A stretch of 64,000 bases of DNA from Erythrobacteraceae bacterium E2-1 Yellow Sea. GTDB taxonomy: Bacteria; Pseudomonadota; Alphaproteobacteria; Sphingomonadales; Sphingomonadaceae. Shown here piece by piece: positions 44,548 through 53,548 of this stretch. Made by a program: the position numbers and the translations under genes. Position 1 is the first letter of the stretch. Each line of letters begins with the position of its first letter. The stretch covers positions 1 to 64,000 of the forward strand of contig JADCLP010000008.1 in assembly GCA_014983025.1 (NCBI GenBank), read 5' to 3'. The notes below the pieces were generated by a model. That model ran no database searches. It saw nothing but the letters and a program-made list of their open reading frames with translations, and was not told where the DNA came from.

Positions 44548-45708
44548 ATGCCGCTTTATTACGATGATGATCAGGTGATGCTGGCAGACACAGCCAGACA
44601 GTTCATGGCTGAAGAAGGCGCAATTGCCAAACAGCTGCGCCATTGGCGCGATCATGTTAACCAGGATGGTTCTGTCGGCTGCAAGGATGGTTTTGGCCAT
44701 GATTTGTGGAAGCAGTTTGCCGAAATGGGCTTTACCGGCATGCTGGTGGCAGAGGCGGATGGCGGCCTGGGCATGGGGCATGTGGAAGCTGGCATTGTGC
44801 TGGAAGAGATTGGGCGCAATCTGACCCCGTCCCCCTTCCTGAACAGTGCGGTGATTGCGGCAACGGCGCTGGCGCAGGCGAGCGATGATTTGCGCGGGCG
44901 CTATCTGCCCGGCCTGATATCGGGCGACAGCGTGTTCGCCGTGGCGGTGGATGAAGGGGCCAAGCACCGGCCTGAACGCATCGCCTGCACAGCCGAAAAA
45001 TCGGGCAATGGTTTTCGGCTTTCCGGTACGAAGAATTTCGTGGTGCATGGCGCCAGTGCGGATATGATCGTGGTGGCTGCGCGCACTTCCGGTGCGGATA
45101 ATGATGCAGATGGCATTACCCTGTTTGCCGTGCCGAAAGATGCAGCTGGCATCAGCCATGATGCGGTGCGGCTGGTGGACAGTTCCGTCGCGGCACACAC
45201 GCGCTTCGACAATGTGGAGCTGGATGGCGATGCCGTGATTGGCGAGGTCGATGGTGGCCGCGAAGTGCTCAAAAAAATGCTGATGGCAGGCCGTGTGGGC
45301 GCCGCGGCAGAGGGTGTGGGCGTGGCTCGCGGGGCGATGGACATGACCGTGGACTACCTCAAACAGCGCAAGCAGTTCGGGCAGTTGATCGGTGAATTTC
45401 AGGCGCTGCAACACCGCGCGGCGCATCTTTATTCAGAGGTGGAAATTGCCCGCGCCGTAGTGATCAAGGCGCAGCAATTGCTGGATGCGGGCGCAGACAA
45501 TGCCGATCTGATGGCCTCTGTCGCCAAGGCAAAAGTGGCGAAGGCTGCAGGACTGGCGGTGAAGGAAGGGGTGCAGATGCATGGCGGCATCGGCATGACC
45601 GATGAATATGATATTGGCCTGTATATGAAACGCGACCGCGCCTTGCAGGAATTTTTGGGCGATGCCTATTACCATGCCAACCGCGTGGCGGAATTGAGCG
45701 GGTATTGA
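44548..45708 (+). CDS. Acyl-CoA dehydrogenase
   Basis: The 386-residue protein has an N-terminal helical domain (GFTGMLVAEADGGLGMGHVE), a middle domain (LSGTKNFVVHGASADMIVV) and a C-terminal domain with QMHGGIGMTDEYDIGLY. The middle domain lacks the typical EP-x-x-GSD block of the neighbour, as is seen in the non-catalytic or partner subunits of heteromeric acyl-CoA dehydrogenases. It follows its partner by 3 bases and precedes an SDR gene by 13 bases. Confidence 0.88.
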   Translation: MPLYYDDDQVMLADTARQFMAEEGAIAKQLRHWRDHVNQDGSVGCKDGFGHDLWKQFAEMGFTGMLVAEADGGLGMGHVEAGIVLEEIGRNLTPSPFLNSAVIAATALAQASDDLRGRYLPGLISGDSVFAVAVDEGAKHRPERIACTAEKSGNGFRLSGTKNFVVHGASADMIVVAARTSGADNDADGITLFAVPKDAAGISHDAVRLVDSSVAAHTRFDNVELDGDAVIGEVDGGREVLKKMLMAGRVGAAAEGVGVARGAMDMTVDYLKQRKQFGQLIGEFQALQHRAAHLYSEVEIARAVVIKAQQLLDAGADNADLMASVAKAKVAKAAGLAVKEGVQMHGGIGMTDEYDIGLYMKRDRALQEFLGDAYYHANRVAELSGY

Positions 45709-45721
45709 GAGGAATTTGGCG

Positions 45722-46528
45722 ATGAATTTGCAGGATCTGTTCGGGCTGGAAGGCCGGGTTGCACTGGTCACCGGCGGCAGTCGCGGGATTGGCAAAATGA
45801 TTGTCGAAGGCCTTTTGGCGGCTGGCTGCGCGCGTGTTTACATCGTCGCCCGCAAGAAAGAACAGGTTGATGCCACCAGCGCAGAACTGGGGGACAAGGT
45901 TATTGGCCTTACTGGTGATCTGTCGCAGATGGATGGGATAGAGGCGTTGGCGAATGAACTTGCCTCTCGTCAGGACAGTCTGGATATTCTCGTCAACAAT
46001 GCAGGCGCTGCCTGGGGCGAGCCGTTTGAGAGTTTCAGCGAGGTGGGCTGGCACCGCACGATGGACTTGAACCTCAAAACCCCCTTCTTCCTGACGCAGA
46101 AATTGCTGCCATTATTGAAGGCGGCAGCCAGCAAGGATCGCCCGGCCAAGGTGCTGATGATCGCCAGTATTGACGGGATGCGCCCCAATCCATGGGAAAC
46201 ATACCCCTATCAGGCATCCAAGGCTGGCCTTATCCATCTGACGCGGCGCATGGCGGCACAATTGATCCGCGACAATATCGTGGTCAACGGTATTGGCCCT
46301 GGCGCCTTCCCCAGCGATATGAACCGCGCCGCACGCGACAATCAGGATGCGGTCGAAAAGGCCATTCCCTCAGGCCGTGTTGGAGTGGCCGAAGATATGG
46401 CCGCAGGTGCGATCTATCTGCTCAGCCGCGCAGGCGATTATGTTGTCGGCACCACCATTCCCATTGATGGCGGGGTGGTGAATGCAAATATCGGATCAGA
46501 TGACTGGGGGGACCCGTCCGGGCACTGA
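45722..46528 (+). CDS. Short-chain dehydrogenase/reductase
   Basis: The 268-residue SDR starts at 45722 behind GAGAGGA; a TTG two codons upstream is less likely. It has the NAD(P)-binding ALVTGGSRGIGKMI, NNAGAAWG and catalytic Ser-Tyr-Lys (ASIDGM, YPYQASKAG). Similarity is to RhlG/gluconate 5-dehydrogenase-like SDRs that act on 3-oxoacyl or related CoA or sugar substrates. It closes the rightward operon and is followed by the convergent gmk. Confidence 0.85.
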   Translation: MNLQDLFGLEGRVALVTGGSRGIGKMIVEGLLAAGCARVYIVARKKEQVDATSAELGDKVIGLTGDLSQMDGIEALANELASRQDSLDILVNNAGAAWGEPFESFSEVGWHRTMDLNLKTPFFLTQKLLPLLKAAASKDRPAKVLMIASIDGMRPNPWETYPYQASKAGLIHLTRRMAAQLIRDNIVVNGIGPGAFPSDMNRAARDNQDAVEKAIPSGRVGVAEDMAAGAIYLLSRAGDYVVGTTIPIDGGVVNANIGSDDWGDPSGH

Positions 46529-46545
46529 CCGCGACGGACTCGAAA

Positions 46546-47193
46546 TTACCCCATCAAATCGCGCACGAAAGGTATCAGCCCGGTCTGGCGCTGGCGTTTC
46601 ATGCGTTCGGCGTGGAGGATTTCGCGAACTTTGACGAAGCATGCATCGACATCGTCATTGACCACGACATAGTCATATTCAGCCCAGTGGCTGATCTCGC
46701 CACGTGCACGGTCCATGCGCGCATCGATGACATCGGCGCTATCCTGGCCGCGCCCTTCCAGCCGTTTGCGTAGTTCAGCGATACTGGGTGGCAGGATGAA
46801 GACGGTAACAACGTCCTGATCATCCTTCTGTTTCAGCTGCTGTGTGCCTTGCCAGTCGATATCGAACAGGAAGTCGCGGCCTTCCTTCAGGCCTTTGCGG
46901 ATATAGCCCTTTGGCGTGCCGTAACGATATCCGAAGACATGCGCCCATTCGTAGAAATCGTCTTCCTCGACCATCGCTTCGAACTTTGCGTCAGTGACGA
47001 AATGATAATCGACCCCTTCGATCTCGCCTGGGCGACGTGGGCGCGTGGTGGCGGAAACTGACAGTTCGATTTCATCATCGGCCCCCAGCAACATGCGCGA
47101 AATCGTGGTCTTGCCTGCGCCTGAAGGCGAGGAAAGGATGAAAAGCAATCCGCGGCGTTGCAGCGCGTCGGGCGTGGTTGAATGGTCGGCCAT
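46546..47193 (-). CDS. gmk: Guanylate kinase
   Basis: The 215-residue protein has the P-loop SSPSGAGKTT, the GMP-binding SVSATTRPRRPGE and VDYHFV, and TRKPR-type LID residues. It makes GDP from GMP and ATP. The start at 47193 is the first Met before the P-loop. It follows an unknown small protein and converges with the SDR gene. Confidence 0.97.
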   Translation of the reverse strand: MADHSTTPDALQRRGLLFILSSPSGAGKTTISRMLLGADDEIELSVSATTRPRRPGEIEGVDYHFVTDAKFEAMVEEDDFYEWAHVFGYRYGTPKGYIRKGLKEGRDFLFDIDWQGTQQLKQKDDQDVVTVFILPPSIAELRKRLEGRGQDSADVIDARMDRARGEISHWAEYDYVVVNDDVDACFVKVREILHAERMKRQRQTGLIPFVRDLMG

Positions 47194-47247
47194 GTGCGCT
47201 GTTGGCGCAAAGCAAGGGGCAGAATCAAGGGGATTGGCTTTGCTTGG

Positions 47248-47649
47248 TCAATTTTCCGGCTTGGAATCGGACAGCTGGCGCCGTTTTTCACGCTCACGTT
47301 TCTGGCGTGCGCCGCCACGATCATACAGCGTTTTAAGCGCCAAACCGCCCGCCACCAGTAACGCGCCGGGTACTGAGCGGGTGGCCAACCGGCTGGCACC
47401 ATAAATGGCAAGTCCTGACAATAATGACCGGCTGGCGGCCATTTCGCGCGCTGTTTCCTTGTCATGCGTTTTGCTTAACATTTCTTGACGCATGGATCGA
47501 CGCATCAAGCGACTGACACCGCTCATCAGGACTTCGGCAATCGCAAGATTGGTTGCGTTACTGTTACTGGGCCCTGGAATGGCAGGCGCATTTTCTGTTT
47601 GCGCCTCACCGGGCACTTTCAGTTCAGTTTGCGTGTTTTCATTGCTCAT
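47248..47649 (-). CDS. Hypothetical membrane-associated protein
   Basis: The 133-residue protein has a polar N-terminus, a helical middle (LAIAEVLMSGVSRLMRRSMRQEML) and a hydrophobic segment (ALAIYGASRLATRSVPGALLVAGGLAL, in parts, about 85-112) with a strongly basic C-terminus (KREREKRRQLS). It has the look of a small membrane-anchored protein of unknown function found beside gmk in sphingomonads. No family is recognised. Confidence 0.55.
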   Translation of the reverse strand: MSNENTQTELKVPGEAQTENAPAIPGPSNSNATNLAIAEVLMSGVSRLMRRSMRQEMLSKTHDKETAREMAASRSLLSGLAIYGASRLATRSVPGALLVAGGLALKTLYDRGGARQKREREKRRQLSDSKPEN

Positions 47650-47691
47650 CGCCCTGTCCTCTGCCGTGGCGGCAAGTGTTGCATGGGGCCG

Positions 47692-48189
47692 TTATTTCTT
47701 GCGACCGAAATCCACTGTGACGACATTTGATCCATCTTCGCTGGCGGCAGCAGTTGCGCCCTGGTCCTGCGAATCATTTTCCGCATCATCATGCCCTTCT
47801 GGCGCCATATCTGGCACTTTGGCCTGAAATTGCAGTCCGAAATCCACTGCAGGATCAACAAATGCGGTGATTGCGGCAAAGGGAATCACCAGCTTGGCTG
47901 GTATCTGATTGAAGCTGAGGCCGACGGAAAAACCGTGCTCATCCACTTCCAGGTCCCAAAACTTGTTCTGCAGGACGATGGTCATTTCATCGGGGAAGCG
48001 TTCACGAAGATGTGTCGGGATGGAAACCCCTGCAGCACCAGTCTTGAAAGTGATGTAAAAATGGTGGTTTCCCGGCAATTCGCCGCCGCCATGCTGAATT
48101 TCACCCAGCACACGGCCGACTACAGCGCGCAGTGCTTCCTGCACGATTTCATCGTAGGGGATCAGGCTATCAGGTGTGTCATCACTCAT
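47692..48189 (-). CDS. sspB: SspB-like ClpXP adaptor (stringent starvation protein B)
   Basis: From the Met at 48189 the protein has 165 residues of the alphaproteobacterial SspB fold: HFYITFKTGAAGVSIPTHLRERFPDEMTIVL (in two parts), VDEHGFSVGLSFNQIPAKLVIPF, then an acidic, disordered tail ending VVTVDFGRKK, the ClpX-docking tail. It delivers ssrA-tagged and other substrates to ClpXP. The frame continues upstream to 48435, but the true start is set by similarity at 48189. It diverges from the histidine operon. Confidence 0.88.
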   Translation of the reverse strand: MSDDTPDSLIPYDEIVQEALRAVVGRVLGEIQHGGGELPGNHHFYITFKTGAAGVSIPTHLRERFPDEMTIVLQNKFWDLEVDEHGFSVGLSFNQIPAKLVIPFAAITAFVDPAVDFGLQFQAKVPDMAPEGHDDAENDSQDQGATAAASEDGSNVVTVDFGRKK

Positions 48190-48297
48190 ACTGGCTGAAT
48201 CGTGACGCTGTCCGCGGCCTTGGTCAAGCGTCAATCGACTTTGATATTGCATTGCACCAATGCTTGCGCCCGCGCTGCAACAGCTTATAGCGCCCCC

Positions 48298-48891
48298 ATG
48301 CGCACAGGCCGTATCGAGAGAAAAACCGCTGAAACCGCTATCATCGTTGAGGTAAATCTCGACGGGAGCGGTCGCTATGACATTTCCACAGGGATTGGCT
48401 TCCTTGACCATATGGTTGAGCAGTTTTCGAAGCATTCACTGATTGATGTCACGCTGAAGGTTGAGGGCGATTTGCATGTCGACCAGCACCACACGACGGA
48501 AGACAGCGCGCTGGCCTTGGGTCAGGCACTGACCCAGGCGCTGGGGGACAAGGCTGGCATCGGGCGATATGGCATGGCCTATTCCCCGATGGATGAAACC
48601 TTGGCCCGTGTCACTCTGGACATTTCCGGGCGCCCCTATCTGGTGTGGAAGGCCGGCTTTACCCAGGAAAAACTTGGTGAATGGGATACGGAACTGATCG
48701 AACACTGGTTCCATTCCGTGGCCCAGACGGCGGGCATCACGCTGCATGCAGAGCTGCTCTATGGCACCAACAATCACCATATTTGCGAGGCGCTGTACAA
48801 GGGCTTTGCCCGCGCCATGCGCATGGCGGTTGAGCTGGACCCGCGTAAGAGAGGCGCTATTCCCAGCACGAAGGGGCAATTGGGTGGCTAA
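48298..48891 (+). CDS. hisB: Imidazoleglycerol-phosphate dehydratase
   Basis: The 197-residue protein starts at 48298. It has the double His/Glu metal-site motifs of His[39 protein letters not shown] and [14 protein letters not shown]. It removes water from imidazoleglycerol phosphate in histidine synthesis. It is the first gene of the hisB-H-A-F-E operon; its stop is overlapped by a 40-codon frame before hisH. Confidence 0.95.
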   Translation: MRTGRIERKTAETAIIVEVNLDGSGRYDISTGIGFLDHMVEQFSKHSLIDVTLKVEGDLHVDQHHTTEDSALALGQALTQALGDKAGIGRYGMAYSPMDETLARVTLDISGRPYLVWKAGFTQEKLGEWDTELIEHWFHSVAQTAGITLHAELLYGTNNHHICEALYKGFARAMRMAVELDPRKRGAIPSTKGQLGG

Positions 48892-49006
48892 GAAAAGGTT
48901 TTCGGCTGCGCAGCAGTCGCAAGGCCTACTGGCCGCCCGTAGCGACGCGATCTCTGATCGCATGAGCGAGGAGGTCGCGCGTCCGGACGCGCGTGCGGAA
49001 GCATAA
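48884..49006 (+). CDS. Possible 40-residue peptide between hisB and hisH
   Basis: A GTG-started frame overlaps the hisB stop by 8 bases and ends 2 bases before the hisH ATG, so it exactly fills the gap and would be translated by coupling. The peptide ([19 protein letters not shown], then [16 protein letters not shown]) is basic at the start and charged at the end, with no known domain. The DNA under its second half forms two nested hairpins (48942-48993), so it may instead be a palindromic mini-element that simply keeps the reading frame open. Confidence 0.35.
   Translation: MAKKRFSAAQQSQGLLAARSDAISDRMSEEVARPDARAEA
48942..48993. repeat. Nested palindromic element in the hisB-hisH gap
   Basis: GCGAC (48942-48946) pairs with GTCGC (48974-48978) and encloses GCGATC-tct-GATCGC (48947-48961). 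Directly after it comes CGCGCGTCCGGACGCGCG (48976-48993), a perfect 18-bp palindrome. The density and perfection of these hairpins exceed what codon use requires and look like a REP- or RPE-like element. Confidence 0.6.
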
Positions 49007-49008
49007 CA

Positions 49009-49641
49009 ATGTCGGAAGCCTTGGCCCTGATCGATTACGGTGCGGGCAATCTCCATTCAGTCTATAACGCGCTGAATGCAGCAGGCGCGCATCACGTGGC
49101 GGTAACCGCTGATCCGGCGCTGGTGCGCGGTGCGCGGCGGATCGTGCTGCCCGGTGTCGGCAGTTTCAAGGCCTGCATGCATGGACTGAAAGCCATCCCC
49201 GGCATGGTGGAGGCGCTGGAAGAACGCGTGCTGGAACATGGGGTGCCATTTCTGGGCATCTGCGTGGGCATGCAGTTGCTGGCCACGCGCGGGCTGGAAC
49301 ATGGTGTGACCAAGGGTTTGGGCTGGATTGAGGGGGAGGTTCACCTGATCGAACCGTCCGATCCATCCATCAAGGTGCCGCATATGGGCTGGAACGATGT
49401 CGCCTTGCTGCCACATGCGCGCAACCATCAAGTGATTGAGGAGGGCGAGGCATATTTCCTCCACTCCTATCACTTTGCTGCCAGCAATCCGCATGATGTG
49501 GCGGCGATGACTGACCATGGCGAAGGGCTGGTCGCCGCTGTTTCCAGGGACAATATCCTGGGTGTGCAGTTCCACCCGGAAAAGAGCCAAGCCTTTGGGC
49601 TGAGCATGCTGGAACGTTTTCTAGATTGGAATCCATCATGA
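49009..49641 (+). CDS. hisH: Imidazole glycerol phosphate synthase, glutaminase subunit
   Basis: The 210-residue class I glutaminase has the nucleophile Cys in GICVGMQLLA and the catalytic His-Glu in QFHPEKSQ. HisH supplies ammonia to HisF for the cyclisation step that yields imidazoleglycerol phosphate. The stop overlaps hisA by 4 bases. Confidence 0.96.
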   Translation: MSEALALIDYGAGNLHSVYNALNAAGAHHVAVTADPALVRGARRIVLPGVGSFKACMHGLKAIPGMVEALEERVLEHGVPFLGICVGMQLLATRGLEHGVTKGLGWIEGEVHLIEPSDPSIKVPHMGWNDVALLPHARNHQVIEEGEAYFLHSYHFAASNPHDVAAMTDHGEGLVAAVSRDNILGVQFHPEKSQAFGLSMLERFLDWNPS

Positions 49642-50366
49642 TCGTTTTTCCCGCTATCGACCTGAAGGGTGGCGAGGTCGTTCGTCTGGCTGAGGGTGAT
49701 ATGGATCGCGCGACGGTCTATGGGGATAACCCCGCCGCGCAGGCAATGATCTTTGCCGAAGCAGGCGCACAGCACCTGCATGTGGTGGATCTGGATGGCA
49801 GCTTTGTCGGTCGCGCAGAAAATCGCGCGGCAGTGGAGGCCATTGTTGAAGCCTTTCCCGGCTATGTGCAGCTTGGCGGCGGCATCCGCACGCGTGAAGC
49901 GGTAGAGGGCTGGTTCGATCTGGGCGTGGCGCGCGTGGTGATGGGTTCTGCCGCGCTGAAAGACCCTGAATTCGTGAAGGATATGGCGCGCACCTTTGAA
50001 GGCGGCATTGTTGTTGCTGTGGATGCGCGTGATGGCATGGTCGCGACCGAAGGCTGGGCCGAAGTATCCGATGTGCCCGTGGTCGATCTCGCCCGCCGGT
50101 TTGAGGATGCAGGTGTTGCCAGCCTGCTTTTTACCGATATCGGGCGTGATGGCTTGCTGAAAGGTTGCAATATCGACGCCACGCTGGATCTGGCGCGGCG
50201 CGTGGATATTCCCGTAATCGCCAGCGGTGGGGTGAAAGGGCTGGACGATATCCATGTGCTCTCGCTCCATGCGCATGAAGGGATTGAGGGCGTGATTACC
50301 GGTCGTGCGCTGTATGAAGGGCGGCTTGATCTGGCAGCGGCTCTGGCGATGGCGGGTAGGGAATGA
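49638..50366 (+). CDS. hisA: Phosphoribosylformimino-5-aminoimidazole carboxamide ribotide isomerase
   Basis: Starting at 49638 (overlapping the hisH stop by 4 bases) the product has 242 residues of a beta/alpha barrel with the catalytic Asp in [12 protein letters not shown], and [11 protein letters not shown] and [11 protein letters not shown] in the phosphate-binding half. It is an intramolecular Amadori isomerase of histidine synthesis. The stop overlaps hisF by 4 bases. Confidence 0.95.
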   Translation: MIVFPAIDLKGGEVVRLAEGDMDRATVYGDNPAAQAMIFAEAGAQHLHVVDLDGSFVGRAENRAAVEAIVEAFPGYVQLGGGIRTREAVEGWFDLGVARVVMGSAALKDPEFVKDMARTFEGGIVVAVDARDGMVATEGWAEVSDVPVVDLARRFEDAGVASLLFTDIGRDGLLKGCNIDATLDLARRVDIPVIASGGVKGLDDIHVLSLHAHEGIEGVITGRALYEGRLDLAAALAMAGRE

Positions 50367-51139
50367 CTGTCCGTATCCGCGTCATCCCCTGCCTCGACGT
50401 GGCCGATGGCCGCGTGGTCAAGGGTGTCAACTTCGTTGATCTGAAAGATGCGGGTGACCCGGTGGAACAGGCGCAGGCCTATGACGCCGCCGGGGCGGAC
50501 GAATTGTGCTTCCTCGACATTTCAGCCAGCCATGAAGGGCGCGGCACATTGCTCGATATCGTCAAGCGTACAGCAGAAGTGTGTTTTATGCCGCTGACTG
50601 TTGGCGGCGGTGTGCGCACGGTAGAAGATGCGCGCGCATTGTTGTTGGCGGGGGCTGACAAGGTGGCGGTGAACAGCGCGGCTGTATCCCGGCCTGAAGT
50701 GGTCAGCGATATCGCCGAAAAGATGGGTAGCCAGTGTATCGTTGCTTCGGTTGATGCGCGCCGAGTAAATTCGGGGGGGAGCCACGACCATTGGGAAATC
50801 TTCACCCATGGCGGCCGCCGCGCCACAGGGATCGATGCGGTCGAACATGCGGCGAAGCTGGCCGAACTGGGCGCGGGTGAATTGCTCGTCACCAGCATGG
50901 ATGGGGATGGCACGCAGAAGGGGTATGACCTCAAACTGACCCGCGCAATTGCCGATGCCGTCAGCGTGCCGGTGGTCGCCAGCGGTGGCGTGGGCACGCT
51001 CGATCATCTGGTGGAAGGGGTGACGGAAGGGCACGCCAGTGCGGTGCTTGCCGCCAGTATCTTCCATTTCGGGACCTATACGATTGCCGATGCGCATGCC
51101 GCACTTCGCGCTGCTGGCTTGCCAGCGCGCGGCGTTTGA
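50363..51139 (+). CDS. hisF: Imidazole glycerol phosphate synthase, cyclase subunit
   Basis: The 258-residue beta/alpha barrel has [52 protein letters not shown] and [13 protein letters not shown], the usual HisF signatures. It uses ammonia from HisH to form IGP and AICAR. Part of the hisB-H-A-F-E operon. Confidence 0.97.
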   Translation: MTVRIRVIPCLDVADGRVVKGVNFVDLKDAGDPVEQAQAYDAAGADELCFLDISASHEGRGTLLDIVKRTAEVCFMPLTVGGGVRTVEDARALLLAGADKVAVNSAAVSRPEVVSDIAEKMGSQCIVASVDARRVNSGGSHDHWEIFTHGGRRATGIDAVEHAAKLAELGAGELLVTSMDGDGTQKGYDLKLTRAIADAVSVPVVASGGVGTLDHLVEGVTEGHASAVLAASIFHFGTYTIADAHAALRAAGLPARGV

Positions 51140-51153
51140 ACCAAGGTTGGAGC

Positions 51154-51468
51154 ATGGACACTCTTTCCCGCCTTGAACAAACGATCACAGCACGGCGTAA
51201 TGCCTCGCCTGACAGCTCTTATGTCGCCAGCCTCAATGCCAAGGGGTTGGGCAAGATCGCGCAGAAACTGGGCGAGGAAGCGACTGAAACGGTGATCGCG
51301 GCGCTGACCGGCAGTGATGCCGAACTGGTCAACGAAAGTGCGGACCTGCTGTTTCACCTGCTGGTGTTGCTGAATGCCAAGGGTGTGCCACTGGCCGATG
51401 TGCTGGCGGAGCTTGACCGGCGCGAAGGCGTATCAGGGATCGATGAAAAAGCGAGCCGGAGCAAATAA
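51154..51468 (+). CDS. hisE: Phosphoribosyl-ATP pyrophosphatase
   Basis: The ATG at 51154 gives 104 residues with the MazG-like HisE motif EEATETVIAAL and NESADLLFHLLVLL. It hydrolyses phosphoribosyl-ATP to PR-AMP, the second histidine step. The last codons overlap the HIT gene (ATG inside TAA). Confidence 0.95.
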   Translation: MDTLSRLEQTITARRNASPDSSYVASLNAKGLGKIAQKLGEEATETVIAALTGSDAELVNESADLLFHLLVLLNAKGVPLADVLAELDRREGVSGIDEKASRSK

Positions 51469-51842
51469 TGCCGATCGACGCCACCCAACCTTACGATGAT
51501 AACAATATCTTCGCCAAGATCCTGCGTGGCGAAATCCCATCCACCAAAGTTTATGAGGATGATTGGGCATATGCCTTTGAAGATATCAATCCGCAGGCCG
51601 AGATACATACGTTGGTGATCCCCAAGGGGCACTATGTCAGCTGGGATGATTTTTCAGCAAAGGCACCTGCTGATGAGATTGCTGGTTTCGTGCGTGCTGT
51701 GGGTGAAGTGGCACGGATGAAGGGGCTGGTCGAACCAGGTTATCGCATGATGGCCAATATCGGTGCGCATGGTGGGCAGGAAGTGCCGCATCTGCATGTC
51801 CATATCTTCGGCGGGCAGCCGCTGGGTCGCATGATCGCCTGA
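51468..51842 (+). CDS. HIT family hydrolase (HinT-like)
   Basis: The 124-residue protein has the histidine triad HLHVHIFGG at the C-terminus and an N-terminal IFAKILRGEIPSTKVYEDD of the HinT branch, which hydrolyses aminoacyl-adenylates and other purine nucleotide phosphoramidates. It directly overlaps the end of hisE, an arrangement found in other alphaproteobacteria. Confidence 0.92.
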   Translation: MPIDATQPYDDNNIFAKILRGEIPSTKVYEDDWAYAFEDINPQAEIHTLVIPKGHYVSWDDFSAKAPADEIAGFVRAVGEVARMKGLVEPGYRMMANIGAHGGQEVPHLHVHIFGGQPLGRMIA

Positions 51843-51925
51843 ATCGAGCAATTCGTCGATAACCTGATTCCTTCCACCTTTGGCCGCTTTGCAGCGATTC
51901 ATCGCTGGGGTAGGGCGGTTTTACG

Positions 51926-52390
51926 ATGAATAGGCCCAATTTCCCTGATGGCTGCTTTGATGGCCCGCGCCATCTTTATGGTGTGCGGGTCTATTACGAG
52001 GATACTGACCTTTCTGGCATTACCTATCACGCCAATTATCTGCGCTGGTTTGAACGTGCGCGGTCCGACCTGCTGCGCATGCTGGATATAGACCAGCGCG
52101 CCGCATTTGAGGCGGGTGAGGGCGCCTATGCCGTTTCCGAAGTGAACTTGAAATATTTTCGCCCGGCCAAGCTGGATGATGATGTAACCATCGAAACAAT
52201 CTGCACCGAATTACGAGCTGCCAGCTGTCGCATGCTTCAGCGTGCATGGCGCGGACCGGTAGATAAAGGCGAACTGTTAAGCGAAGCGACATTACGCGTC
52301 GGCTTTATCACCCCTGATGGCCGCCCGCGTCGCCAGCCTGATGAATGGCGGGCGGCATTCAACCAATTTATGGAAGAAAATCCTGCATGA
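51926..52390 (+). CDS. ybgC: Tol-Pal system-associated acyl-CoA thioesterase
   Basis: The 154-residue hot-dog protein has the YbgC pattern RVYYEDTDLSGITYHANYLRWFERARSD with the active-site Asp, and lies at the head of the tol-pal operon, its usual position. It hydrolyses acyl-CoA or acyl-ACP thioesters and is linked to phospholipid metabolism. The stop overlaps tolQ by 4 bases. Confidence 0.92.
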   Translation: MNRPNFPDGCFDGPRHLYGVRVYYEDTDLSGITYHANYLRWFERARSDLLRMLDIDQRAAFEAGEGAYAVSEVNLKYFRPAKLDDDVTIETICTELRAASCRMLQRAWRGPVDKGELLSEATLRVGFITPDGRPRRQPDEWRAAFNQFMEENPA

Positions 52391-53088
52391 ATTCAACCCT
52401 TATGATCCTTGCCAGTGGCGCACCCCATCGGCTCGATCCGATTGCCCTGTTTTTGCAGGCCGATATTGTGGTGCAGGCGGTAATGGCGGGCCTGTTGCTG
52501 GCCAGCCTGTGGGTATGGACAATTATCGTCTCATTCAGCCTGCGTATGGCGCGTCTGGAAAGCCGTTCACGCGGGTTTGAGGCGGATTTCTGGGAAGCAG
52601 AGGATTCCGAGAGCCTCGCGAGTGGCCGAGCCAATCGTGACTTGCCATCGGCGCGCGTGGCGATGTCGGCTCTCGATGAATGGAAGAAATCGACCACCAA
52701 ACAACCGATTGACCGCACCGGCACGCGCGAACGGGTGGCGGGCGTTATGGAAAGCCAGGTCGCGCAGGAGGCGGATGATCTGGCAGAACGGCTGAATTTC
52801 CTCGCCACCACCGGATCAGTCGCGCCGTTTGTGGGCCTGTTCGGCACAGTGTGGGGCATCATGAACAGCTTTTTCCAGATTGGCACGCAGGAAAGCTCTT
52901 CGCTCGCCGTCGTGGCACCTGGTATCTCAGAGGCGTTGTTTGCCACGGCCATTGGCCTGTTTGCGGCCATACCTGCGGTGATCGCATACAATCGTTTCAG
53001 CCACCGCGTGAACCGGTTTGAGGCACGGCTACAGCGTTTTGCCGACAGGGTTCACGCCAGCCTCAGCCGAGAATTGGATAGAGTGTAA
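52387..53088 (+). CDS. tolQ: Tol-Pal inner membrane motor subunit TolQ
   Basis: The 233-residue protein starts at 52387 and has three membrane segments (about 18-40, 135-160 and 170-190) with the ExbB/TolQ block FLATTGSVAPFVGLFGTVWG, VVAPGISEALFATAIGLF. With TolR it forms the proton-driven motor that energises TolA. Operon overlap with tolR is by 1 base (TAATG). Confidence 0.95.
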   Translation: MNSTLMILASGAPHRLDPIALFLQADIVVQAVMAGLLLASLWVWTIIVSFSLRMARLESRSRGFEADFWEAEDSESLASGRANRDLPSARVAMSALDEWKKSTTKQPIDRTGTRERVAGVMESQVAQEADDLAERLNFLATTGSVAPFVGLFGTVWGIMNSFFQIGTQESSSLAVVAPGISEALFATAIGLFAAIPAVIAYNRFSHRVNRFEARLQRFADRVHASLSRELDRV

Positions 53089-53534
53089 TGGCGATGGGAT
53101 TAGCCACTTCTGCCAAGGGTGGGCGCCGGTCACGGCGTGCGCCCATGGCGGAAATCAACGTCACCCCCTTTGTGGATGTGATGCTGGTGCTGCTGATCAT
53201 CTTCATGGTAACAGCGCCATTGCTGAATTCGGGTGTCCCCGTGGAATTGCCAGACAGCCGCGCCAACCCTGTTGACCAGACGCCAGATCAGGTGACGATC
53301 AGTATCGATTCTGCAGGGCGGATCTATATCGATGACGCGGCAGTGCCGGTGGGTGGCCTGCCAGATGCGCTGGCCACGATTGACCAGGGCGGCGGTGCCA
53401 ATGGCCCGGTCATTGTGTTGCGCGGCGATCGCAGCCTTGATTACGGGCGCGTCATGGCGGTGATGGGTGAATTGAACCGTGCAGGTTTCAATTCCATCTC
53501 GCTGGTCACCAACAGTTCAGTTACGCCGCCATAA
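53088..53534 (+). CDS. tolR: Tol-Pal inner membrane motor subunit TolR
   Basis: The 148-residue protein has a short cytoplasmic N-terminus, one membrane segment with the conserved Asp in VTPFVDVMLVLLIIFMV, and a periplasmic ExbD/TolR domain (about 55-140). It partners TolQ in the motor. Confidence 0.95.
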   Translation: MAMGLATSAKGGRRSRRAPMAEINVTPFVDVMLVLLIIFMVTAPLLNSGVPVELPDSRANPVDQTPDQVTISIDSAGRIYIDDAAVPVGGLPDALATIDQGGGANGPVIVLRGDRSLDYGRVMAVMGELNRAGFNSISLVTNSSVTPP

Positions 53535-53548
53535 TTTTCAGGTTGGTC

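Noticed and set aside
43636..45426. A 596-codon open frame on the minus strand opposite the two acyl-CoA dehydrogenases
   Set aside because: The plus-strand genes have strong family motifs and ribosome binding sites. The antisense frame has no start signal or recognisable domain and reflects high GC codon use.
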